Part shown: positions 1 through 10,412 of the stretch, piece by piece
Numbering within the stretch: position 1 is the first letter of the stretch
How the letters are laid out: each line of letters opens with the position of its first letter
DNA from: Pseudoscleropodium purum
Taxonomy: Eukaryota > Streptophyta > Bryopsida > Hypnales > Brachytheciaceae
Assembly: GCA_963969395.1 (NCBI GenBank)
Contig: OZ017799.1
Span: 4,156,501-4,220,500, forward strand
Direction of reading: 5' to 3'
DNA: 64,000 bases
The notes under the pieces: model-generated
Databases searched by the model: none
What the model saw: only the letters and a program-made list of their open reading frames with translations
Told to the model about the DNA's origin: nothing
Position numbers and translations under genes: made by a program

Positions 1-1090
1 TTGAGTGACCAAAAAACCTTGTCTATTTTTGGTCATGTCTTTTTTTCATGTTGATTTCTCATCTATTGAAAGTCCAAGTTACTCTTCATTTATGAGGTCT
101 ACTTTCACATCTTGTTTTAGTTTAAACTTAAATTGGCCCCTTATTCTCTATTAATTACATGTACCTTATATTTGGTTGTACCCCTTGGTCACTAGTAGAA
201 AGACCCATTCATTATAAACCTTAATATTGTCCAAATACATAACATTTTTAAACTTTATACTTGAGGATGTTAAGCATATCAAGCATTATAGCTCTTTCAC
301 CATTAAAGTACTTTAATTCAATCTTGTTTATAAATTGTATCATTGAGCATTAAATTATTCTTTATTCATTAACACCATAGAAAGACCCCCTTATGATCCT
401 ATTCAAAATATAATGTAAGTATTTGAATACAATTCATATTAATAAATAACTTAAGGTTTTTTCACATCTTGTTGGGAATTAAAAGAATATTTTCTATCAT
501 TTTAGCATGCATTTTTGGAACTTAATATGAATGTAACAGTAAAGCAAAAATTGGTTTCTCCAAAAGTAATCCTAGGAGCAATCCTAGATTCTTAAAAAAG
601 AAATTATACATCTTTGAGAAGGATATTTAGAGATTAGCATCCATAAGGCAAGATATTTGTTAATGCATTTACTTACATCTATAGGGAGATTACCTATTTC
701 CAACTAAATCTTTTTAACAATTATGATGGAGTGCAAGTGAGGACTGATTATTAATCATATATAGGTAAATTGGAGCTAAATCTTAGTGAAGTCAAGATGG
801 ACGTTCAATAAATGTAAAGGGTCAAAGTTCTACTCATAATTTTTCAAATTCTTACTTTACGTTTACCACTCTACATTTGAATTTTGTTCATATTTATTTC
901 TTTATATTTAATATTGAAAATTTTCTTTTTGGAGATAACCACTTAATAATGAGTGATCCTACTTTGTTTTGAAGTGAAAAAGTTTTTAAATGATTCTTGT
1001 GCACATTTAACACTATCGACATGTTAGAATAACAAATGATGCTTTTCCAGACTAATGCACTACTAGATGTATTTACAACTTGATATGTTC
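1..1090. other. AT-rich intergenic DNA, nothing recognised
   Basis: No open frame of useful length, no recognisable domain and no clear repeat boundaries are visible. The segment is simply AT-rich DNA leading into the tandem array that follows. Confidence 0.6.
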
Positions 1091-1281
1091 CAGTTTTTCA
1101 ATCATATGTGGATACAATATGAAAGATTTTAAAGATTTGCAAGATAATATACAATTCGAATGTCATTATTAGGCAAGTTATAATATTTATCACTACTACT
1201 TGAAATGTGATCTTTTGTCCCTTCACATTAATCAAATATAGAAATAATATAGAAGATTTTTAAGATACGCAAGGTAGTGTA

Positions 1282-1306
1282 TAGTTAGGTACACTTTATT
1301 TACGAA
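1282..1306 (+). repeat. Left terminal inverted repeat of the Tc1-like element
   Basis: Twenty-five bases beginning TAGTTAGGTACACTT. They pair with the reverse complement of 2860-2884, differing at positions 5 and 16 only. Confidence 0.85.
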
Positions 1307-1686
1307 CTTTGAGCCTCCGCCTTCCCTACTCCTCCATGGTTTTCAATTATTTTTTCATTTGCCACCATTAGCAAAGGTGCCCTTTGTCCTCCAAATTATG
1401 CAGACTAATCCTACTACTAGTCCTATGCCTAGGGTTCTATGTTCCACCATCTAATGCATTACCATTGTGGACTTAAAAAATCACATGCCATTACTCCCTC
1501 AAATGGCGTCGCCGCCACTTAATTTTCCATCGCCATTGCACTCCCTCCGAGCTTCACTTCCGGACCAACTCCTTGCAGTGTTCATGGCTCCTTCCACTCA
1601 ACTATTCTTTTCTAGGGTAATTTTCAATCTCTTTCTTCAATTCTCATGCACTTAATTGCAATCTACACATTATCATGCAAACACAA

Positions 1687-2685
1687 ATGTTGAGCAATCA
1701 TGAAAGGGGTTTGATCATAGAAATGAGACATGGTGGGATAAAATTTGAACAAATTGCAAAATTACTAGGAATGCCTCATTCTACTGTTTCCACAGTTTTG
1801 ACGAAGTAGAAGAAATGTGGGTTGAATAACACTCAACCTAAACCACAACGACCAAAGCTATCTAATCATACAATTAGAAATCTAGTAGGCCTCATTCATA
1901 GAGATCATCAACTAAACTTAGTATCACTTGCGGAGACTTTTGGAGTTCACAGAAACACCATACGCAAACACATCCAATGACTTGGATTTGGAAATTGAAT
2001 AGCTATAAGGAAATCCTACCTTAGTGTAACTCATAGAAAACAAAGATTAGTATTTGCTTAACAATATAAGCATTGAACAGCCAAGGATTGGACAAAGATT
2101 ATCTGAATAAATGAATGTTCTTTTGAATTGGATAAAGACTCAAAGTGGATTTGAATTTAGAGAAAAAGTCATGAAAGATATGTTAACCAATGTTTTGTAC
2201 CAACATTCAAATCAGGGAGAACATATGTTATGGTGAGTGGAGCATTTACAAGCTTTGACAAAAGTCCTCTTGTTTATTTGCCACAAAGGGAGCAAACAAC
2301 AATTGCTTCTGTGAAACATGTCTATGATAGTGTTCTCTCTGGCTTTTACTTCATGTATGACGCATCATATGAACTTCTCCTAATAGAAGACGGTGCTTCT
2401 ATGCATCATTGTAAGCTTCTCAAACTTTGGAGACAAGCACATGGCATATAGAAATTGCAATGATCTACAAATTTGCCCAACTTGAACCCCATTGAGAACC
2501 TTTGGAAAATTATGAAAGACAAGGTTTATTATTACAAGAAATTGAGCAACAAGAAGGAAATGAGTGCACTCATTCAAGTCATTTGGGATGACATTTCTCT
2601 TGAACAACTCCAACGATTGATTCAAACCATGCATGAATGAATGCAAGCCATGATTTCAGCAAGGGGGGCTAGCACTTGGTGGTAA
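1687..2685 (+). pseudogene. Tc1-like transposase pseudogene (DDE_3 type)
   Basis: One reading frame can be followed from ATG 1687 to TAA 2685, about 332 codons, the normal Tc1 transposase length, but it carries many internal stops (first at 1807). The N-terminus has the paired helix-turn-helix pattern: RGLIIEMRHGGIKFEQIAKL, then a LGMPHSTVSTVL helix, then a KPQRPKLS linker and FGVHRNTIRKHI. The catalytic part shows KIIxINECSFEL, where the first Asp of the family is Asn, then VMVSGAF, IEDGASMHH with the second Asp, and LPNLNPIENLW with the Glu. Exactly 34 residues separate the second Asp from the Glu, which is the DD34E signature. The C-terminal MISARGASTWW matches the family end. It is a decayed copy and is not expected to be functional. 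Confidence 0.9.
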
Positions 2686-2859
2686 GCAATTTGTTTATTC
2701 ATTGTACAATGCTTCATCATTTTGAAGTTTCCACATACATATTTCTTACATTAATAAAGTACTTTTTTCTAGGATCCCACGACAACTTCTAGTTTGAAAA
2801 TCAAAATGTTTCTGAGCATGATACAACTTTTGTTCATGAACTTTCTTGTGCATCAAGAA

Positions 2860-2884
2860 TTCGTAAATGAAGTGTACCTCACTA
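2860..2884 (-). repeat. Right terminal inverted repeat of the Tc1-like element
   Basis: Read on the minus strand it begins TAGTGAGGTACACTTC. It is the partner of 1282-1306 and is followed by the duplicated TA at 2885-2886. Confidence 0.85.
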
Positions 2885-3799
2885 TATAATTAGAATGTCA
2901 TTATTAAGAGAGTTATAATATTTATGGCTACTACTTCAAATATAATCTTTGGTCCCTTAATATAGCTCAATAAGTCATGTCTAAGTCATGTCTATTGCAC
3001 TAATCAAATGTAGAAATAATATAAAAGATTTTTCAAATAGTCAAGGTAGTGTACAATTAGAATGTCATTATTAAGAGAGTTCTAATATTTATTACCACTA
3101 CTTGAAATGTGATCTTTGGTTCCTTCACATAATTGAATAAGTCATGTTTACTTGCACTAATCAAATGTAGAAATAATATGAAAGATTTTAGAGATATGCA
3201 AGATAGTGTACAATTATAATGTCATTATTAAGAGAGTTGTAATATTTATTGCTACTACTTCAAATGTGATCTTTGGTCCCTTCACATAGTTGAATAAATT
3301 ACATCTACTACACTAATAAAATGTAGAAATAATATGAAAGATTTTAGAGATACACAAGGTAGTGTACAATTATAATGTCGTTATTAAGAGTTGTATGAAT
3401 GTTTATTGCTACTAGAAAAATTGGCCCTTTGTCCTTCTCAAAATTGAGTAAGTCACATCAATACTTTTATTGAACTAATCAAATGTTGATACAATTTGAA
3501 ATATATGCAAGGTCTTGTACAAATTACAATGTCACCATTAAGAGTTATAAGCTACCCTACCAAAAAGAATGATGTCCCTCCCATGGTAGTGATGGATGAG
3601 TAGAGGACCATCTTTTTGGCAAGGTACTATATAATGTATATCACTACTTGAAAAATGATCTTTAGGAATTCACACAACTGAATTAGTTACATCTATATTT
3701 TTATTGCACTAATCAAAAGTTCATACAGTATGAAAGATTTTAAAGATATTCAAATACTTAAGGTAAAAATAATATAGAATTATAATGCCATTATTGAGT

Positions 3800-5393
3800 T
3801 GAATAATGTTTTTTGCTACTTGAAAATTGATCTTCAATCCTTCACTTGATAGAAAAAGTTGCATCTATACTTTAATAGCACTATGCTATAGATGATTACA
3901 TATTGTAGCATCCTATGCGTGGTTTACTTTCATATATGATTAATTCTACATGGAGAACTCCCAAAATTTCAATAAATTTTGGAATTTTATCCAAAATAGG
4001 TGTAAAATTATGAGTTTGGACTATTTGAATTTGTAAAAATAATGTACATGAATAGAATGCCATAGATGAAGAGTATTGCACATTAAAAAAATTAGAATTT
4101 ATGGAAGATTTAAGGAGTAAAGAATTATATAAAAAGATGGAAAGTTGTAGAATCCACGAGGAAGAATGTCAATATTGTGGAAAAAAATAGAACACATACA
4201 AAGAAGTGTTAAGAAAAATTGGAACTATTCTTACTAAGACTATGGAATCCTTGATTTCAAGTGCTATATGGATGTGATCTCCTTCAAGAACTCTTTTAAT
4301 ACTTGGATGTTGAATGTGGCATGCATATGGTAGAATTAGAAAGGTTTATTCTCTTTCCATACTTAGAGGCCTTATTTTAGTCTAGACTCTAGGAGTCATA
4401 AGAACCATTGAAAGCTTCAAAAATAAAAAAGAGTACAAAGTGCCACTTTTAAACATGAAAATTAATGTCCTAGGGAGGAAATGATATGAAGAACACTTTT
4501 ATCCTACTTGGCAAAAGAATGCACAAAATGGTGCCCTACATTTGTAGCTAAGGTCATTTAGAATTTGGGCTTGGATCCTTAGGCCAAAAGACTCATAGCC
4601 AATGCTTAAAAAATAATATTATGACATGGACTTGTTTAGAAAATGTATTGCTCCTATTGATTGGACACTTTTGTGACCCCCTCTTGCAATGTACTACCTC
4701 TACATGTTACTCTTTCAAAGACAAGAGAAGGACTTGGAAAGTTTTTGTGCATGCTTTAAGACTTTTAGGAATCACATCCATTTATTGGACACATAAAGGT
4801 ATTTTTGTATATTCTTTAGACATCAAAAGACCTTAGTAGATTCATAAGGTCCAATGATTGGGGTTCTAAGGATATTTGGATAACATCTAATTTTAGGTTC
4901 TTTTGCAATCATTTCTAGTGCATTATTCTTGTAATTGATGAATATTGAAACAAGATACTATGTGTATTTTTTTCTACCTCTACAATTTCTTTGTCTACAA
5001 AGTTAGAACATTATTAAATTCCCTTATAGTTTGTAGTTCAATAAAATTTATTTATTTTCAATGTCAAAGCTATTTACATTAATACTCATGTGCATAAAGT
5101 AACCATATAAATTTTTTTTCCTTATTTGAGATTTGTTTTATAATTTTAATTACAAAAAGAACAAATGGAGGTAGCTAGTTTACAAATACAATTATAAATC
5201 ACCTTTGGTATATATTTCTTTTCAATGGACTAGGATTCATCACACCTATCAATCTTACTAGTAAAATTGTTGGAAGTCTTATTATACATTATAGTTTTTA
5301 GTTTTTACAATTCCAAATTTGAATCCAATTTGATGGTTAGAATGATCACTCTAAGAATCTCGGTTTGATTGTCTATCAACCATTCTAATTAAA
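3800..5393. other. AT-rich intergenic DNA, nothing recognised
   Basis: Only short chance frames occur (for example 71 codons at 4621-4836, with no domain I recognise). No terminal repeats were seen. It could contain decayed mobile DNA. Confidence 0.5.
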
Positions 5394-7021
5394 CACTACA
5401 AGAAAACGGGGTAAAACACAACTACAAAAGTGATTGGTTGTGAAATACAACTATAGTGTAACTGGTGCTCCCTAATTGCACCAGTGCCAGAGGATCTCTA
5501 TTACCACAGTCAACTAGTAGTGATGTTCATGACTAGGGGATGACGCTAAGGTGGCAATGAAGCTTCATCTACGATTTTACACCTGCAATGTCAATGTCCT
5601 GCTAATGTGGAGCCAGCTTTTGTCGTTTTGGACAGCACAGTCATTGTCTAGTCAATTTTGCAACTTCTTTATGACTTGTGCTAACTTGAAAATGACTAAT
5701 AAATGATTGGTAGCCAATTTTCATGGCAAGTCGGGAAGTAATTCTTTTTGGACGTATAAAGAATAAGAAATTTGTCCTAGTATAAGTTGTTGCTATTTCG
5801 GTACCTTCCGAATGATTGTTGCATCACTCAGACATGTTTAACCACAATGTGCCACCTAGAACTAGCTTAGCTATAATTTTTAAGATTCTTGAAGGCAACA
5901 CCTTCTCCATTTTTTCTTCTAGCTTTTTTAGGGTAGACTAGACAATAGAACTGCATTAAGAAAGGATGAGCTGAACATGACCTACTTGAATAACTCTTTG
6001 CAAGAAGTATTTGCAAACTTGGCTAAATTATGGGGCATTCTAACTTTATAGGCATTTATCATATATGGTGCACAAAGTGTGGGATTTTGCCCTTTCTTCA
6101 CATTCTGAAAGGACGATGCTCTCGAAGTCCCCACCCCTTTTACATCTAAAATAGTGCTCCATCCTTGGTCCTAAATTCCTGATTTTTTCAAGCTCTTCCA
6201 AATATGTTTACAATTGCTTTCAACAATTTCAACATTCTTCTCAATCACATCACAAGAAAGCACTGCACATGACTAAACTTCCAATGTAAAGGGCTTCACA
6301 ATGGTTTACGGCCTCCAATAGTCCAATCACATTATACTTGCACTTTTATTTATTTGAACAACGTCTACTATAGTCAAAAGTGTCAACTCAGTTTCACGTT
6401 CACTAAACCCCATTTGGGACTGACTTCGGTAGTTCTGCAAATGGAAAAAAGTGACTCTTGAATGACATTGATGCCACTAAAGAATGACTAACATGCACTA
6501 TATATAGTCACGAACAAGTCATTTCTTTGTGACGGAAAAGTCGACTTATTTTATTGACCAGTGAACGCAATGAGTATTGCAGTTGTGTTTCCAAACATCT
6601 TCATGGCAATTTTTTTCAATATTGAACGCAAGAATGGATTAAAATTATCTCTATAAAAAAAATATACTAACTTCTATAAATTTTCAAAGGATTAGAATTC
6701 TTCTATATATTAAGAAAATGTCAAAAAAAATCTTTTCCAATCTTTTTCTCAAATTTGTCCACAACTTTTGACTTGAGACTCAAAATCTGAAACGAATTTT
6801 TGGAGATGACAATGAGATTGATTTCCCAATTTTTTTTAGTTCAAAGTTTATTGAAAAAAATCAATCTACTATGCCTAAATGAAGTCTGAAATATTACTTG
6901 AAATTCATTTCCTGCATTTTCATATCCCACATCGCTTGTCTTGCCTACTGCCCCCCACTTGTATAAAAAGCTTATTATTTCTCTTCTTTACATTCACATT
7001 AAGTGGCTTTGGAAGCCATGT

Positions 7022-7135
7022 AATATTTTGCAAAAAGTGATGTATTGTATATAATACATTTTATATGATATATTGTATGTGATATATGGTGTAATGTATA
7101 AAATGTATTCTATATAATGTATGATGTATAGCTAT
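7022..7135. repeat. TGTAT/ATACA-rich simple sequence inside the CACTA element
   Basis: Overlapping variants of TATATAATGTATGATGTATAG form an alternating, partly self-complementary low-complexity stretch. Confidence 0.6.
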
Positions 7136-7140
7136 ATCTT

Positions 7141-7410
7141 GAAAATGACTTAAGAATGACTATTGATGTGAATGTCCACATTGGTTTTTTCATGGGTCTA
7201 TCATAATTTCAAAATGATAAGAGAATGACTTAAGAATGACTACTGATGTGGATGTCCACATCAAATTTTTCATGGGGCTATCATAACTTCAAATTGAAAA
7301 GAGAATGACTAAAGAATGATTGCTGACGTGGATGTCCACGTTGAATTTTGAATGGGTTTGTTCTAACTGCAAAACAACTACTAAATGATTGCTCACATGG
7401 ATGTCCAAGT
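7141..7410. repeat. ~80-bp direct repeats inside the CACTA element
   Basis: Four units are aligned by a GATGTCCAC-type block at about 7170, 7250, 7330 and 7400. Each has AAGAATGACT or AATGATT just upstream and TTTTTCATGGG-type sequence downstream. Spacing is 80, 80 and about 69 bp. They lie near the right end and add to the AATGACT subterminal words. Confidence 0.7.
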
Positions 7411-7683
7411 CATGACAAAGAAAAAAACAGCTTGAAAGATTTCCTATTTAGTCTTAAGTTTCTTTAACTTCTTTTTCTTATACACTCACATAGAGTCCTT
7501 TTCATCCACATACTCATCTTGTTCAGCAATGGATGGTGATAATAAAATCTGCAGTCATTTACAAAAATGACTAAATAACAACAATGACTATAGCGGCCCG
7601 AGTCATTCGGTAGTTGCGTAACTCCTACATGACTGCAAAACAATCATTGTTTGCAGTCATTTATTCTGCCTATTTTTGTAGTG

Positions 7684-9229
7684 AAAGATGATAAATATAC
7701 TTTCAATAATTCACTTAGAGTTGTAATAATCTCATTTTGCTAGTTTTTAGTGCCGCAATACTATTTTTTCCATATGTATGCTTTAAGATATGGAAAGCAT
7801 TCTTTACTAAGAAATAAAATTTATCTCATTGATTTGTAGGCTCATTCAATATTATATGTGCCAAAATAAACTTCTTAATGTGTAGTACACTATGAGAAAC
7901 ATGCTTCAAAATGGTACTAAGATGACACTGGTTACTCTGCTATAAGCTAATGACAACCAATTGAAGATTTTAGAAGCTTGGAATGTTAATCTTCAAAGTT
8001 GTAAATTGACTCCTTCATAAATATGCAATTTGCAAATTTTTTATTATTTTTAAAATTTTTTAATTAAAAACTAATATACTTATAACCTAAATTCTTAAAT
8101 TTTAAGATTTTTACACTAGTGACTTGAGACATTTGCTTATGATGTAATGTGGTTGGCTTTGAACATCTACCATTCTCTTTTGTAATATCATGGATTCATA
8201 AATTCATTTTTTACTAAACTTACAAATATGAAAAAAAAAAATTCATTCATTTATAAATTTATCATATTTTTTAAAATTATTAAAATTATAAATGTATAAA
8301 CTATAAATTTATAAGCTATGGATTAATTAATTATAAGTTCAAAATTTACAATTCACATCTCTATAACTTTCAACAATTAAAGATTTTTGAAATTTCAACA
8401 TTCAAAATATTCTTTCAATGTAATTTATTAAATAGATAGAAGCTAGAGCCCTAATTTTATTTCAAATACAAAAATTATTATTTGAAGAAGTGTGAATTGT
8501 AAAAGATACTCTAAAAGTTTGAATTTAGCACATTATGTATGCTTGTATCTTTAAAGTATATAAGTGCATTTGAGTAGATGTGCAATCAATGTACTAAAGT
8601 TTCAATTAACAAACTTGTTGTCAAGCCTATCCTTGATCAATTTTTTAATTTTACTTTCCAATGTTTAAGAATTTAGATATCAATTCAAATTGTTACCTAA
8701 AGATTTGGGATAATTTTCACCCTAGAATTATATCAACAAGCATAGCCACATTTGCATTGGTGTGTCCATATGTGTATTTTTATGTATCCACATCCATACA
8801 TATGCATAGATTTGTATCAACATTTGTACTTAAACACATAATCAATACTATAAACTTGCCTAATTGGATCCCCTCATTTTCAACTTATTTCTCTCCCAAC
8901 TAACTTCCACCTTTTAAGCAACTTTTGGCTAATATTTTTTAAGGTATAGGAAACTACACCTCTTTCTATTAGTCGCACTCAATAAAAAAAAACTAACAAA
9001 TTTATTCACTTTAGGGGAAAATGCAAGAAATAATTATTTGTCTTGAAATGACTAAATTTGGAAAATTTGGAAATCATAATTTGAATAGAGGACCCTAAAT
9101 TAGTTACAGGAGGTGATTATATACATAACTATCCATTTTTTTTTTTTATGTCTTAAGCACATTCTTACATTTATTCAACGTAATGAAAAGGTTTGAGCTT
9201 CATTTCAATGTTCACTAGGCTTTTTCTTT
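7684..9229. other. AT-rich intergenic DNA, nothing recognised
   Basis: The segment is very AT-rich, with near-palindromic AAATTTATAA-type runs around 8220-8350. No credible gene was seen. Confidence 0.5.
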
Positions 9230-9450
9230 TGGCATTAGAGTGCCAAATTACACTTGAAAAAAAAATTAGTTTGCTAATAAATGGCAATAAATCATGAAGT
9301 TTTTGCCAAAAAACTTCAAATTAAAAAAAATCTTAGATGAAATCACCAAACAATGGATGAAAACAAAATTATATACATAGATGATATGGAATGTGCTCAT
9401 GTGATATTTTCTATTCAATATGTGAATGAATGTTGAAATTTGAAGCACAA
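9230..9450 (+). repeat. Dispersed repeat family A, copy 1
   Basis: It is collinear with 43490-43700 in the same orientation. Shared blocks include GTGCCA(A/G)ATT(A/G)CAC, AAAACTTCAA(A/G)TTA, AATCTT(A/G)GATGAAAT, TGGATGAAAA and GGATGAATGTTGAAATTTG-type text. No coding potential was seen. The two copies are 34 kb apart. Confidence 0.7.
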
Positions 9451-9459
9451 CTATGCCAT

Positions 9460-10412
9460 TTTATATCACCACCTTTGATCCGTTGGACATAGGTTCATTG
9501 TCATTACAAACAGACACTTTATTCACACCAACCTTATTTGGAGACCAGAGTTTTTATCTGTCTATCTTCACGTCACCACTTTGGCACTTCATAAAAAATG
9601 AAAAAATGAAAAAAAAAAGAAAAGAAAAAGCCCTTGTGTTGACCAGTACTGCACAGGGAGGCGTTGACTTAACTACAGGCAGGCCTAAACAAGGCTAAAA
9701 ATTACTGTAGCTCCATTTCACATCAATTGCCAACGAGAGCATCCACTCAGATTTGATGTGAAGCTCCAAAATCAACAGCCTGGGAAAGCACGTCTGGTAA
9801 AGAGTTGGTCACATCACGATGAACACACTCAACTATAAAAAAGGGAATCCTCACACAAGGCATATATGCAGTAAATGAATCAGTGATCGACGAAGTGCGA
9901 AGAGGACAGGAACAAAAAAGAATCTGTAACAGACTGGGATGTTGGGTACCCAAATCACCAGTGACGAATGAGAGATTTATAAATTGGAGATTTCGAGACC
10001 ACATATGAGCACGGAAATCCCGTGAGTGCGTTCATCAGCTGAGAACAATATATATCCCTTGTATCATAAGGGAAGATCAAAATCGGTTTCTCTCTAAAGA
10101 ATGGTGTGAATTGCCCCTTCAATGCAAAGCCAATATAAAGCCAAGAAGCACCTTTCGTCCGCAAGGGAACTTTCTTTCCCTTCTACTTCTTCAGAGTACT
10201 GTAATCATGGCAAAGCAACAATTTCTCAGAAGTACTTCCAAACACCCGTCAACGAAAAGTATTCAGGTGTAACCTTTAGCTTGCAGCTTCACAGACTTAC
10301 ACCGCACGTCCTGGCGCCACACCATCTTGATCTCAAACTTCAGGTCTGGCCAACTGCAAACAATCTGGCATGATACTCTTGGAGTCCTTTTTGTTCTTTA
10401 AAGAGCTTTTCA
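9460..10412. other. Downstream flank of the PPR gene, no gene recognised
   Basis: GC content rises from about 9720 towards the PPR gene, so part of 9720-10412 may be its 3' untranslated region. Short frames on both strands show no recognisable domain. Confidence 0.5.

Larger units (their letters stand above)
1282..2884 (+). mobile_element. Tc1-like (DD34E) DNA transposon, complete ends, inactive
   Basis: The element is about 1.6 kb, the usual size of Tc1 elements. Its ends form a 25-bp terminal inverted repeat (1282-1306 and 2860-2884) matching at 23 of 25 positions, each starting TAGT(T/G)AGGTACACTT. A TA dinucleotide flanks each side (1280-1281, 2885-2886), the expected Tc1/mariner target duplication. 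The surrounding tandem units carry the same site without an insertion, for example around 3052, 3209 and 3365, reading GTGTACAATTA. The right flank therefore resumes the array exactly after the duplicated TA. The only gene inside is the decayed transposase at 1687-2685. About 380 bp before it contain a small higher-GC stretch (1500-1580) that I cannot assign. Confidence 0.88.
1095..3800. repeat. Degenerate ~157-bp tandem repeat array, interrupted by a Tc1-like insertion
   Basis: Units share an ordered set of blocks: a CAAGGTAGTGTACAATTA block, then AATGTCATTATTAAGAG, then ATAATATTTATTNCTACTACTT, then a GATCTTTGGTCCCTTCACAT block, then CACTAATCAAATGTAGAAATAA. The AATGTCATTA-type anchor occurs at about 1159, 2894, 3061, 3218, 3374 and 3528, giving spacings of 167, 157, 156 and 154 bp after the insertion. 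A weaker unit continues to about 3800. The first unit lacks about 30 bp. The array is non-coding. Its regular units provide several uninserted versions of the site occupied by the transposon at 1282-2884. Confidence 0.8.
5394..7683 (+). mobile_element. Non-autonomous CACTA (En/Spm) transposon
   Basis: The left end reads CACTACAAGAAAA and the right end, on the minus strand, reads CACTACAAAAATAGGC. These are the canonical CACTA termini. Both ends are flanked by AAA (5391-5393 and 7684-7686), the 3-bp target duplication expected of this superfamily. The 2,290-bp interior has no transposase frame, so the copy would depend on an enzyme made elsewhere. The subterminal regions are rich in short AATGACT / AGTCATT words in both orientations, as expected for transposase binding repeats of this family. 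Orientation is arbitrary. Confidence 0.88.

Noticed and set aside
1467..1655. 62-codon frame inside the Tc1-like element as a second gene
   Set aside because: No domain, no partner frame, and it lies in the leader of the decayed transposase.
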